From the NCBI GenBank assembly GCA_963788015.1, contig CAWBEY010000001.1:248001-312000 (forward strand): a stretch of DNA of 64,000 nt, given 5' to 3'. Shown piece after piece: positions 29,086 through 38,430 of the stretch. A program made the position numbers and the translations under genes. The notes beneath the pieces were generated by a model. It made no database searches. It saw only the letters and a program-made list of their open reading frames with translations, and was not told the DNA's origin. The DNA is from JBBRHH01 sp963788015 (GTDB lineage: Bacteria; Planctomycetota; Phycisphaerae; Tepidisphaerales; Tepidisphaeraceae). Position 1 is the first letter of the stretch. Every line of letters begins with the position of its first letter.

Positions 29086-29430
29086 TTAGTTTTGATTTTC
29101 GGTTCCTGACGCGGGGCTGGGGATGGCAGGCGCGTTGATGATCTGATCAATAGCCGTCGATGGGCGGGGGATGGATGTGACCTGCCCCCAATCTTTGTCC
29201 CAGTGCTTATGAGAGTCGGGGTGACCTGTTCCTACGTGTGCTGCTGGCGTCATGTACTTCAATGAACCGTGCGGACGAAGCCGGTTATACTCCACACGCG
29301 AGTCCTCCACCTGAACTTTCGCCTCCTTCAACGTCTCAAATTCCTCCCGGTCCAGCAACTCATCCTCCAGCTTCCCCAGTTGCTTGAATCCGTCGCGGAC
29401 CTGGGTCTGCTTCGCGCTGAGGGCGATCAT
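29086..29430 (-). pseudogene. IS3-type transposase C-terminal relic
   Basis: The stretch LEDELLDREEFETLKEAKVQ and EYNRLRPHGSLKYMTPAAH are the C-terminal hallmark of IS3-family OrfB (LNREIFxTLxEAxxxxxxxxxxYNxxRPHxSL). The upstream catalytic core is missing, and no inverted ends are visible. It is a different IS3 subgroup from the intact copy at 22596. Together with the sulfatase relic it marks a decayed insertion region. Confidence 0.7.
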
Positions 29431-29619
29431 GATCAGAAACTCAGCGACAGGTTCAGGCCATCGGCCGCTGGTGGTTCAACAACATGCGCTTTGCGCCTGG
29501 ACGATTCGTGCATACGCTATGGTGGCCAATGCGCATCGTGAGCCACCGGTGGACGTTTAAGCAGGCAGCGCACCAGTTTACGACGCTTGATCCACGGTCA
29601 TCAAACGATTTGAGGATCT
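29431..29619. other. Intergenic scar, no gene assigned
   Basis: A short plus-strand frame (RFAPGRFVHTLWWPMRIVSH) looks protein-like but has no partner domain or start, and I do not recognise it. It may be another fragment of a mobile gene. Confidence 0.3.
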
Positions 29620-29909
29620 ATGTCGCACGACAAGCTCAAAGAAATACTGACCCGACGATTGAAGTTGCAAAACCCGCATTTCCATCTCAAAGGAAGAGGA
29701 CGCGCTTCGTGCAGCGTCGTCTCCGCCACATTCGCCGGCCAAGGGCGACAGCGTTCGCCATCGCCTGATTTGGGATGCGCTGGACAAGGAACTGGGTGCA
29801 GCTTCGCTGAAGGAGGTCGGCATGCTCCTCGCCAACCCCCCCCGATGAATGGGACTTGCCGCAGGAGGGCACGCTCGCCCGCTCCAGATCTCACAAGAAG
29901 GCCAGTTGA
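29620..29909 (+). CDS. Small BolA-like protein, two frameshifts
   Basis: Starts MSHDKLKEILTRRLKLQNPH after GAGG. Following a shift near 29690 it reads KEEDALRAASSPPHSPAKGD, then SVRHRLIWDALDKELGAASL; an extra C in a run of eight near 29840 shifts it again to DEWDLPQEG. The short length (about 95 residues), the helix-loop start and the RHRLxxxAL motif resemble BolA/IbaG proteins, which partner monothiol glutaredoxins in iron signalling. The usual FxGKS before RHR is replaced by AKGDS, so this is a tentative call. Confidence 0.4.
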
Positions 29910-30012
29910 TGTCTCCATCAAAAGCAAAGCCGCCATGAACCACCCACCACCTTCAAGCCGTCCACCCACTCTTGTATTTCCAGCCCTTAGCCCCTAACTC
30001 CTAACCCCTGGC

Positions 30013-31927
30013 ATGCCCGACCTCTACTCCATCCGCACCCGCGCCCCCGGCCCCGCCGGCGCTCTCCCCCTCACCGACGACATGCTCCGCAACTGGGCCA
30101 GCGGCGACATCTTCGGCCTCTCCCAGAACGCCGGCATGGGATGGAACCCCGCTCAACTCGGCCGAAAAGAATTCCTCATCCTCTCCACCTCCGGCGGCCT
30201 CCGCGCCGACGACGGCACCCCCATCGCACTCGGCTACCACACCGGCCACTGGGAAGTCGGCACTCCTCATGCACGCCGCCGCCGAAGAATTTAAGCGTCT
30301 AGGCATCGATCCCCTTCGCCGGCTTCTGCACCGATCCCTGCGACGGCCGCACCCAGGGCACCACCGGCATGATGGATTCCCTCGCCTACCGCAACGACGC
30401 CGCCATCGTCCTCCGCCGCCTCATCCGCTCCCTCCCGCGCCGCAGCGGCGTCATGGGCGTCGCCACCTGCGACAAAGGCCTCCCCGCCATGATGATGGCC
30501 CTCGCCGGATGCGGCGATCTCCCCACCATCCTCGTCCCCGGCGGCGTCACCCTCCCAGCCGAAGACGGCGAAGACGCCGGCAAAATCCAAACCATCGGCG
30601 TCCGCTTCGCCCAGGGCACCCTCTCCCTGCAGGAAGCCGCCGAACTGGGCTGCCGCGCCTGCGCCACCTCCGGCGGCGGCTGTCAGTTCCTCGGCACCGC
30701 CGCCACCGCCCAGGTCGTCGGCGAAGCGCTCGGCATGTCCCTCCCCCACTCCGCCCTCGCTCCGTCCGGCCAGCCCATCTGGCTCGACATGGCCACCCGC
30801 TCCGCCGCCGCCCTCACCCAGCTTGAGCAGCGCCGCATCCCCCTCAAGCAAATCCTCACCGCCGATGCCGTCCACAACGCCATGGTCGTCCATGCCGCCT
30901 TCGGCGGCTCCACCAACCTCCTCCTCCACATCCCCGCCATCGCCCACGCCGCCGGCCTGCGCCGCCCCACCGTCCAGGACTGGATCGACATCAACCGCCA
31001 GGTCCCCCGCCTCGTCGACGCCCTGCCCAACGGCCCCATCGGCCACCCCACCATCCGCGTCTTCCTCGCCGGCGGCGTCCCGGAAGTGATGCTCCACCTC
31101 CGCCGACTGGGTTTACTACGAACGCAATGCATCACCGCCGCCGGCTGCACACTTGGAAGAATCACTCGACGGGTGGGAAAGCTCCGACCGCCGCGCCCGC
31201 CTTCGCGACGTCCTGCGCGAGCAGGACAACGTCGATCCCGACGACGTCATCATGAGCCCCGACCGCTCCCGCCAGCGCGGCCTTACCAGCACCGTCACCT
31301 TCCCCGTCGGCAACCTCGCCCCCGAAGGCTCCGTCATCAAAAGCACCTCCATCGACCCCACCGTCGTCGACCCCGACGGCGTCTACCGCCACACCGGCCC
31401 GGCCCGCGTCTTCACCACCGAACGCGCCGCCGTCGCCGCCATCAAGCACGGCCAGATCAAACCCAACGACGTCATCGTCCTCATCTGCCGCGGCCCGATG
31501 GGCGCGGGCATGGAAGAAATCTACCAGATCACCAGCGCCCTGAAATACTTCCGACTGCGGAAAACACGTCGCCGTCCTCACCGACGCCCGCTTCTCCGGC
31601 GTCTCCACCGGCGCCTGCATCGGCCACATCGGCCCCGAAGCCCTCGCCGGCGGCCCCATCGGAAAAGTCCTCGAAGGCGACACCATCCAAATCATCATCG
31701 ATCGCGTAAACCTCCAAGGGACCATCGACCTGATGGCCGGCACCCCCCTCTCCATTCAGGCCGGCACCGCCCTCCTCCAATCCCGCCCCCCCCGCCCCGA
31801 CCTCGCCCCCGACCCCAACCTCCCCGAAGACACCCGCCTCTGGGCCATCCTCCAATCCACCAGCGGCGGCACCTGGGGCGGCTGCGTCTACGACGCCACC
31901 GCAATCCAAAAGGCCCTCCAACACTGA
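30013..31927 (+). CDS. YjhG/YagF-type sugar-acid dehydratase, four frameshifts
   Basis: An IlvD/Edd-family Fe-S dehydratase closest to YjhG/YagF (D-xylonate dehydratase), about 630 residues once joined. The N-terminus YSIRTRAPGPAGALPLTDDM and SGDIFGLSQNAGMGWNP is diagnostic of that subfamily. Cluster cysteines lie in DPCDGRTQGTTG, ATCDKGLPA and SGGGCQF, and the C-terminal half keeps DARFSGVSTGACIGHIGPEA and SGGTWGGCVYD. Shifts lie near 30262, 30312, 31150 and 31555. No other xylonate-pathway gene adjoins it, so the substrate could be another aldonic acid. Because all key residues survive, sequence error is likelier than decay. Confidence 0.88.
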
Positions 31928-32012
31928 CAACGATATCCACACCATCCCAATGCGCTGCCGGTCGCTTGCCATTGTGGGCGGCGCCGAATATTCTTTGGCT
32001 GCGCGTTCGGGC

Positions 32013-32085
32013 GCAGCTCCGTTGGTAGAGCGTCAGCTTCCCAAGCAGAATTTCCGAAGTTGGACCCTCCCTACTTGCTTTGGCG
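32013..32085 (+). tRNA. Degenerate tRNA-Gly (CCC)-like sequence
   Basis: The D-arm gctccgttggtagagc and anticodon arm tcagc-ttcccaa-gcaga (anticodon CCC, one stem mismatch) are clearly tRNA-Gly-like. The T arm (gaagttggaccctccc) and the 3' acceptor strand do not pair. Either a decayed gene or one damaged by several base errors. Boundaries are approximate. Confidence 0.4.
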
Positions 32086-32156
32086 GTCATCCTGTTGGAC
32101 GGAACGGCAAATGATTTCTCGCTTTTCTTTTATCCTCTCCATTGGCAGGTGGAATT

Positions 32157-33028
32157 ATGCGCACTCAATGCATCGGGCTCGCCTTCGTCGTCTCAATTCT
32201 AACGATGGCCATGGCGGCGATTGCTGCTCCTCCTAAAGAATTCAATATCAAACTCTCGCGCCGGACAAAGTTGGCGATCTCCACGCGGTAAGCGTGACCG
32301 GCCTATCAAAGACAACGACAACGGCAGCCGTGGCTGGCGATGCGGCGAAGACGTCGGCGGTGGGTTTTGATTCGCTGTTGGATTGCAGCATTCAGGTTAC
32401 GGCCGTCGATCGCGACAATCATGCAACAAAGATTTCTGTAACCGTAGACCGCTGTCTTCGTGACGGAAAGCCGTTGCTCGCTAAGGGTGCTGTGATCGTT
32501 GCCGCGGTGAACGGTAATAAAGTTGAGTATTCAGTGAACGGAGCGGCGGTTGAGAAGCCGTTGGCCGAGTGCCTGGATCTTACGCTGCAGAATTTTGTAA
32601 GTATTCCGAATCAAAAGGATGACGAAGAATCTATGTTTGGGACGGACCAGCGGAAGAAAGTGGGCGATGTGTGGGCGGTGCATCAAGCGTCGGTGGCGAA
32701 TATGATGAGTGTGGCGGGCTTCGTCGCTAAAAAGGAGCTCGTGACAGGCGAAACGAAGCTAGTCGGAATAAAAACCGTTGGTGGGAAAGATATTCTGGAG
32801 ATTGAGGGCCATGCGGCCATTGACGGACTAAAAGGGGTCGCCCTCGGTACAAGCAGTAGCGTGTCTTTGAAATTTTCAGGAATGTTCCCGGAAAACCCCG
32901 CTGATAAACCGCTCAACACTTCAATGGGCATCACCTCCACGACTCTGAGCACGAATCAGACGGACGACCATAAGGTTATCACCGTCAATGTAACATTCGA
33001 ACGTACCGTCACAGTTACCCTGAAATGA
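32157..33028 (+). CDS. Exported protein of unknown function, one frameshift
   Basis: Signal peptide MRTQCIGLAFVVSILTMAMA with cleavage after AIA. A one-base shift near 32265 joins FNIKLS to DKVGDLHAVSVTG. The remaining ~250 residues have beta-rich, weakly repetitive sequence (FDSLLDCSIQVTAVDRDNHA, KVEYSVNGAAVEKPLAECL, VIVAAVNGN) with no motif I know; the end is a run of Thr/Val strands. GGTGG lies about seven bases before the ATG. It follows the decayed tRNA. Probably periplasmic. Confidence 0.65.
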
Positions 33029-33148
33029 TGCAGCGTGACGAAGTTTGGCGCGACTGGCCGTCAAGAAGTCTGACAAGCTCCCCCGCAACCGTATAGTCGA
33101 GTTTCCCGAGACTATGTCCGTCCGTGGCAAATTTCTCCTGATGACAAT

Positions 33149-33476
33149 TCAAGGTGGCGCGACACTTATCCCTTCTGAATTTTCACAGCGCTTCCCGAGA
33201 AGCGCACCAAGCTCCAGTGGCCGCGTAAACATCGCCAGCCCCCCATCCCGATCGCGTGGCCACTCATCCCTTGGCCGATCCCAATACAACTCAACCCCAT
33301 TGCCGTCGGGGTCGCGCAGGTAGAGCGCTTCACTCACGCCATGATCCGCAGCCCCCTCCAGCTCAATGCCGACTTTAATCAGCCACCGCAGCGCGTCCGC
33401 CAACTCCGCACGGCTCGGATACACGATCGCCAAACCGATAAGACCGCCGTCCTCTCCTTCTCCCCTAACCGGCAGC
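33149..33476 (-). pseudogene. VOC (glyoxalase-like) protein, C-terminal half only
   Basis: Residues IGLAIVYPSRAELADALRW and YLRDPDGNGVELYWDRPRDE are the second half of a vicinal-oxygen-chelate protein of the CatE/catechol-dioxygenase-like group, with the metal-ligand Glu in GVELYWDRP. The first beta-alpha-beta module and a start codon are absent; the frame opens at a TGA next to the truncated HigA gene. A deletion or misassembly junction near 33475 is the simplest explanation. Confidence 0.7.
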
Positions 33477-33635
33477 CGCCGTCACGCCTCGCCGCTCCCG
33501 AACGATGTCATTGATGCGCGGCGGTGGAACATGCAGCGCATGAGCCAACGCCCGCGCACTCATGCCCAGCGGAACAAGGTAATCCTCCCGGAGAATTTCT
33601 CCGGGATGCACAGGCCGCAGACCGCACTTCATCAT
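33465..33635 (-). pseudogene. HigA-type antitoxin, truncated
   Basis: 56 residues, MMKCGLRPVHPGEILREDYL and ALAHALHVPPPRINDIVRER, are the N-terminal half of a HigA/VapI XRE antitoxin. The protein stops after RRGVTAAAG, where the family continues DTALRLARYFG. The remaining helices are lost at the junction with the VOC fragment. No HigB toxin is found upstream. GAGG precedes the ATG. Confidence 0.75.
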
Positions 33636-33681
33636 CGTCGCGCCTCTCTCAACACAAAAAGAACATTCATACCAAGCTGCT

Positions 33682-34308
33682 TCATCCCATCCCACCCCCA
33701 TAATGCGAAGTATCATTCAACACCACCAGCCGCGCCCGCCCAGCCTCCCGAAATTCCAGCACGTTCAAGCAGGCCAGATCCTGCCCCAGCGTCGCCCGGT
33801 ATTCCCGCAAATCCAGCCCCACCACCGCACTAATCAACAGCCGATTCGTCGCCTTGTGCGACACCACCGCCACCGTCTGCCCCGCATGTCCCGCCACGAT
33901 CTCCCGCAGCGCCGGCAGCGCCCGCGCCAATACCGCCAATCCCGTCTCGCCGCCCGGCGGCGCTGTCCCCAGCGGATCCGCATCCCACTGCCGATACTCC
34001 TGGGCAAACTTCTCCTCCACCTCCTGATGCACCATCCCCTCCCAATGCCCATGGTCCACCTCCCGCAACCCCGCCTCCACCCCCGCCACCAATCCATGCC
34101 GCCGCCCAACACACGCGGCCGTCACCATCGCCCGACGCATCGGACTGCAATACAGCGCATCAATCTTTACCTTCCCCAGCCGCGCCCCCAGAAGTTCCGC
34201 CTGCCCCACCCCCTCCTCCGATAGCTCCACATCCGACGATCCCGCAAACCGATCCTCTTTGCTCAACAACGTCGCCCCATGGCGAATCAGCAATATGCGT
34301 ACACCCAT
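33682..34308 (-). CDS. Histidine phosphatase (phosphoglycerate-mutase-like)
   Basis: 208 residues. The phosphohistidine motif LLIRHGATLLSKEDRFAG is at the N-terminus, YCSPMRRAMVTA supplies the arginine, the acid is in LREVDHGHWEGM, and the second histidine in VAVVSHKATNRLL. This is the histidine phosphatase superfamily close to CobC and 2,3-bisphosphoglycerate-independent-like phosphatases; the substrate is not clear. ATG 34308 starts the protein two residues before the first strand. It is followed on the same strand by no related gene. Confidence 0.85.
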   Translation of the reverse strand: MGVRILLIRHGATLLSKEDRFAGSSDVELSEEGVGQAELLGARLGKVKIDALYCSPMRRAMVTAACVGRRHGLVAGVEAGLREVDHGHWEGMVHQEVEEKFAQEYRQWDADPLGTAPPGGETGLAVLARALPALREIVAGHAGQTVAVVSHKATNRLLISAVVGLDLREYRATLGQDLACLNVLEFREAGRARLVVLNDTSHYGGGMG

Positions 34309-34355
34309 AGTGGCCCCATCATAACCGCTTTCCCGCGCCTCCAACCGCAGTTTCG

Positions 34356-35843
34356 TCAGTGCGTCCGCTCATAAATATCAAACGGCGCAATCCGCCCCGG
34401 CAGCGAATCCCGCAGCGTGTAGTGCGCCTGCAGATAATCCCACACCTCCGTCCCTTCCCGCCTCACGATCCGCTCAAACGAAATCACCGCCCATACCGGC
34501 CCCGTCCCCGCTCGCTCCCGATCCTGAAGGTCCTCCACTGTATAGGCGCATTCCACCCATTGCGGCGCCATGTCCCCATACGCAAACGCCGATTCGTGCG
34601 CCCCCATGTTCACCAGAATCACATGCGCATCCCGCGGCGCGATCTTTCCAATTCGGTCCATCCCCTCCCGGATTGGCTGACAGGGTACCCGATACATATG
34701 CACGTACTGCACCCCCGCATGCACCACAAATAATGCAACCAGCGCCACCGCCCCCACCCAGAGCCCCCGCCGCTGCCACAGCTCCATGACGATCCCCGCC
34801 AGCGCGATCACATAAAGCAACATCAGCCACGGCACAAACCGCACTTCTCCGGCCGCTCGCGACGCCAGCGGCGCAATCACCCCCAGCACGCTCGCCACCG
34901 CAAACGTCAGCACCGCCGGCCGAAGCATCTCCCGTTTCCACGCCAGATACCCTCCCACCACCATCACCGCCACCGGCAGCCACGGCGGCAATCCAGAATC
35001 CTTCTGTCCCGTAATCGCCTGCACCGGCAACTGCCGCAAAAACTGCATGTACGAAATCGTCGGCTCATGCTCCACCTTGTAATACGCATGCATCACCCCA
35101 TACAGTGGCGAATACAGCGCCGCCGCCACCACCCCTCCCACCGCCGCCGACGCCAGCCATGTCCCAAAAAAGCGCCGCCGCATCAGCAGCATCACCGCCC
35201 CATGCGCCATAACCACCATCGCAAAGATCGGCACCGTGTACAGCCCCAGGACGATCGTCACCGTGTATCCCCACGCGACGCGCCTTGGCCGATCCGGCAG
35301 CAGATGCGTCGCCAGCCCCGCCAGCAGCAATAGCAGCGAATACCCCCGCGCCGCCGTGCTGAACCCCACCATCCACGGCTGAATCGCCAGCATCCCCGCA
35401 ATCAGCAGCGCCGCCCCCGGCTGCCGCCGCCGCAGCGGCCACGCCAGCACGATTCCCACCGCTGATCCAGCCAGCAATGACGGAATCCGATACACCGCCT
35501 CCGAAAACGACCCACTCCCCGTCCCAATTGGCCGCGAAGGCGGTGGATTATCCGTCGGCCGCGCCCGCGGAATCACATGCAGCGCCTTGGCAGTGCTCAA
35601 CGTAAACTTCGCCAGCAGCGAGTGCAGCGCATGGTTGTTCGGGTAATACTGTATCCCCGGCTTCCCAGCCACAATCTGCTTCACCGGCACATACACATAC
35701 TCGTTCAACGAAAAAAGCTCATCGCACCACAAGCTCTGCGAAAGCAAAGGCACCCGCACCAGCACCCCCAGTAAAAACACCACCAGCGCCACCGACAAAT
35801 CCCGCCGACAGCACGTCTTCCCAGCCATCATAGAAACTGTCAT
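34356..35843 (-). CDS. Polytopic membrane glycosyltransferase, GT39-like (copy 1)
   Basis: 495 residues, about ten membrane segments. The first loop after helix 1 carries QSLWCDELFSLNEYVYVPV, with the DE pair typical of lipid-linked-sugar-dependent (GT-C, PMT/ArnT-like) transferases. A long periplasmic loop with YYPNNHALHSLLAKF follows. A close paralogue lies at 60058-61557 (matching WCDEL, YYPNNH, STAKALH and GTGSxSFSE). Probably transfers a sugar from a polyprenyl carrier to a protein or lipid at the outer face of the inner membrane. GAGGG precedes the ATG. Confidence 0.75.
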   Translation of the reverse strand: MTVSMMAGKTCCRRDLSVALVVFLLGVLVRVPLLSQSLWCDELFSLNEYVYVPVKQIVAGKPGIQYYPNNHALHSLLAKFTLSTAKALHVIPRARPTDNPPPSRPIGTGSGSFSEAVYRIPSLLAGSAVGIVLAWPLRRRQPGAALLIAGMLAIQPWMVGFSTAARGYSLLLLLAGLATHLLPDRPRRVAWGYTVTIVLGLYTVPIFAMVVMAHGAVMLLMRRRFFGTWLASAAVGGVVAAALYSPLYGVMHAYYKVEHEPTISYMQFLRQLPVQAITGQKDSGLPPWLPVAVMVVGGYLAWKREMLRPAVLTFAVASVLGVIAPLASRAAGEVRFVPWLMLLYVIALAGIVMELWQRRGLWVGAVALVALFVVHAGVQYVHMYRVPCQPIREGMDRIGKIAPRDAHVILVNMGAHESAFAYGDMAPQWVECAYTVEDLQDRERAGTGPVWAVISFERIVRREGTEVWDYLQAHYTLRDSLPGRIAPFDIYERTH

Positions 35844-36251
35844 ATCCCTCTATCGAATCCAAGCCCACATCACTCCAGACAAAACGCCAAACCGTCTAAT
35901 AAAACCAAAATAGCTCGGGCGCCTCGTAGCCCCGGCGATTCGTGGCTCGGGCGCCCCGCCCGAGAGCATCCAATCAACGCACGACACAAACTGCTAACAT
36001 CCGCACCCACCACAATTTACACATCGAACCCTCTCCGATCATCCGCCAATTACACGCAGCGTGGGCACCGCCCACCATCCCCGCCGCCGGCCTCAATCCA
36101 TTAAATCTACCTCAACGAAAAAACAAATCTCCCCATTTCCATCCATCTTCATCTTCCCTTCAGGTCCCTCCCCATAAACTCCCGCCCATGTTGGATCGGT
36201 AGACCATTTAACCACCCGCCGTAAACGTCGGCACGCCTGAAGGAGAACCCT
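35844..36251. other. Intergenic, no gene recognised
   Basis: About 400 bases, divergent promoter region for the glycosyltransferase (minus) and the RTX-repeat protein (plus). It is AT-richer than the genes and holds one GGGCG/CGCCC hairpin (next entry). I see no small gene or RNA. Confidence 0.45.
35945..35963. repeat. Dispersed GGGCG/CGCCC intergenic hairpin
   Basis: ctcgggcg - ccc - cgcccgag: an 8-bp stem and 3-base loop, same design as 12875-12893. Confidence 0.5.
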
Positions 36252-37190
36252 ATGAATCGCCTAATCGAACCCCTCGAAACCCGCCGGCTTCTCTCGGCCG
36301 CCATCGACACCACCCTCCCCCCGCCTCCCCACCACCCCGCGCCCCATTTCGCCTTCCTCCACAAAGGCCTCCTCACCGTCAACGGCACCGCCGCGGCCGA
36401 CAAAATCAAGATGAAGCTCGATTCCACGACCGGCGCCGACCAACTCGATGTCACCGTCGATGGCCACACCCAGACCTTCAACGCCGACGACGTCAAAAAG
36501 ATCGTCGTCAACGGTGGCGCTGGCAACGATAAGGTCACCGCCGATCCCACCATCGACGATCCCACCCAGGAATACGGCGGCGCGGGCAACGACTCCCTCA
36601 CCGGCGACAACGCCGATTGCACCCTCAGCGGCGGAGCTGGCAACGACACCCTCGTCGCCGGCGACGGCACCGACAGCCTTGATGGCGGAGCGGGCAACGA
36701 CGCCCTGCATGGCGGCGCAGGCGCCGATCACCTCTTCGGCGGCCCGGGCAACGACCGCATCCGCGGCGGCGAAGGCAACGACACCCTCGTCGCAGGCGAC
36801 GGCGCTGACAGCCTCGTCGCCGGCGGCGGCAACGACGTCCTCCACTGCGGCCCAGGCAAAGACACCGTCGTTGGCGGCACCGGCCAGGACCAAATCCACG
36901 AAGGCCCCGGCCAAGTCCACATCATCCCCGGCCAGGGCCTCGACACCGTCTTCCACCCCGGCGGCGGCCAAACCCACGTCGGCGGCCCCGACCAACCCCC
37001 AACCGACCACCCCGGCAAACCCACCACCCCACCTCCCACCACCACCCCGCCCCCAACCCAAACCGGCGACGGCGGCACCACCCAACCCGGCGGCCCCCCA
37101 ACCGGCACCGGCGACAATCACCCCGGCCAACCCGGCGCTCCGGTTGGCCCACCGCCGGTCCTCCCGCCGCCCCCACTCCCGAAGCTCTGA
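36252..37190 (+). CDS. RTX-type calcium-binding repeat protein with planctomycete signal
   Basis: 312 residues. It opens MNRLIEPLETRRLLSAAI, the planctomycete extracellular motif, after a strong AAGGAG. Residues ~95-215 are nonapeptide repeats of the GGAGNDxLxx type, which fold as a calcium-stabilised beta-roll. The last ~75 residues are a Pro/Thr/Gly-rich stalk or wall-spanning tail. No lipase or protease domain is attached, so it is probably structural or adhesive at the cell surface. A hairpin 31 bases after the stop may be its terminator. Confidence 0.85.
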   Translation: MNRLIEPLETRRLLSAAIDTTLPPPPHHPAPHFAFLHKGLLTVNGTAAADKIKMKLDSTTGADQLDVTVDGHTQTFNADDVKKIVVNGGAGNDKVTADPTIDDPTQEYGGAGNDSLTGDNADCTLSGGAGNDTLVAGDGTDSLDGGAGNDALHGGAGADHLFGGPGNDRIRGGEGNDTLVAGDGADSLVAGGGNDVLHCGPGKDTVVGGTGQDQIHEGPGQVHIIPGQGLDTVFHPGGGQTHVGGPDQPPTDHPGKPTTPPPTTTPPPTQTGDGGTTQPGGPPTGTGDNHPGQPGAPVGPPPVLPPPPLPKL

Positions 37191-37221
37191 AATTTCACTC
37201 CAGAGTGAGTTGTTTAAACAT

Positions 37222-37255
37222 CCGGATCCAGATGCTGCCGCGCATCTGGATCCGG
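37222..37255 (+). terminator. Hairpin after the RTX-repeat gene
   Basis: ccggatccagatg - ctgccgcg - catctggatccgg: a perfect 13-bp stem and 8-base loop. No U run follows. Confidence 0.5.
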
Positions 37256-37469
37256 CCATTTGGTGAGCCGCCCCATGGCCGCGATGCGTGGACGATTCGA
37301 CGAAGTAGTCGGTCATTGGCCTCGACCTTGGCCGACCTGCTGCCGTCTGGGTCGCTCCATCGCTCGTTGCAGCCGACTTGACAACAATATAAGCGCCCTT
37401 GCTCAAGGTACGCCTCAACCGATACATTCCGCCGACAGTAGTGAAAAGCCAAGCACGTGGGGCTACCGG

Positions 37470-38231
37470 ATGATCGACTCTCACTGCCATCTCACCGACC
37501 CGAGGCTGTTCGAGCAGCTTGATCATGTTCTCTCGCGTGCAAGCGCTGCCGGGGTGGGGCGCATGATTACGATTGGGACAGATATTCCCGACGCGCAGGC
37601 CGCCATTGCTCTTTGCCGGCAGCACGCCAATTTGCGGTGCGCCGTGGGCATCCACCCCAACCACGTCACGGACAGCAGTCTGGGCCAGGTTCCAGTGCTC
37701 CGGGACCTGCAAGCGGAACCATCGGTCGTTGCGCTGGGGGAGATGGGGTTGGATTATCACCATCATTTTTCCCGCCGCGACCAGCAGGCGGCCGTTTTTG
37801 AAGCGCAGCTTCATCTGGCGGTGGAGTGCAAGCGGCCGATTGTGATCCATTGCCGCGAAGCGATGGATGACTGTCTGGCGATCCTGAGAAATCTCTCGAC
37901 CGTGCCGGCCCTATTTCATTGTTTCACGGGCACGACCGGCGAAGCCCGCCGCGTCCTGGACGCAGGTTATCTGTTGGGGTTTACGGGCGTCGTCACCTTC
38001 AAACGATCGGATGAGCTGCGGGAAGTGATTGCGCTGACACCTCTTGACCGGCTGCTGGTGGAAACCGATGCGCCCTATCTTGCGCCAGAGCCGTTTCGAA
38101 AGCAGAAGGTGAATGAGCCCGCGCTGGTGATGCACACGGCCGCCACGGTCGCGCAAGTCAAAGGGGTATCGCTGGAAGAGTTGGATCGGGTGACGACGCA
38201 GAATGTTGCGGCGTTCTTCGGCTGGCTCTAA
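37470..38231 (+). CDS. tatD: TatD-family metal-dependent DNase
   Basis: 253 residues from ATG 37470 (MIDSHCHLTDPRLFEQLD). Metal ligands are visible in order: HCH at the start, Glu in ALGEMGLDYHHH, His in PIVIHCREA, His in FHCFTG and Asp in LLVETDAPYLAPEP. The family trims DNA 3' ends and helps clear oxidative DNA damage; some members act on D-aminoacyl-tRNA. Length is standard. The frame is open back to 37260, but that part shows no homology and includes low-complexity sequence. No linked gene. Confidence 0.95.
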   Translation: MIDSHCHLTDPRLFEQLDHVLSRASAAGVGRMITIGTDIPDAQAAIALCRQHANLRCAVGIHPNHVTDSSLGQVPVLRDLQAEPSVVALGEMGLDYHHHFSRRDQQAAVFEAQLHLAVECKRPIVIHCREAMDDCLAILRNLSTVPALFHCFTGTTGEARRVLDAGYLLGFTGVVTFKRSDELREVIALTPLDRLLVETDAPYLAPEPFRKQKVNEPALVMHTAATVAQVKGVSLEELDRVTTQNVAAFFGWL

Positions 38232-38430
38232 TCCTGCGATCTTGGACGGCGGTGGGGGATAGAAAAACTTTCGCTTTTCTTCCTTCACCAGTCACAACCC
38301 CCACCGCGTCCCGTACTGGCTGCAGATTAACCGGCCATTCGTTCAAGCCGGCATCTGAAGGCGGCAACCCCGCCCGTCCGACAACCTGTTTTTTCGCGGC
38401 CTTCCAATAGTGCCGCCAAAGGAGAACCCC

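Noticed and set aside
36261..37850. Long minus-strand open frame opposite the RTX and TatD genes
   Set aside because: Low-complexity Gly/Val/Ala protein that mirrors the RTX repeats; no domain, start signal or codon pattern. It is a shadow of GC-rich genes.
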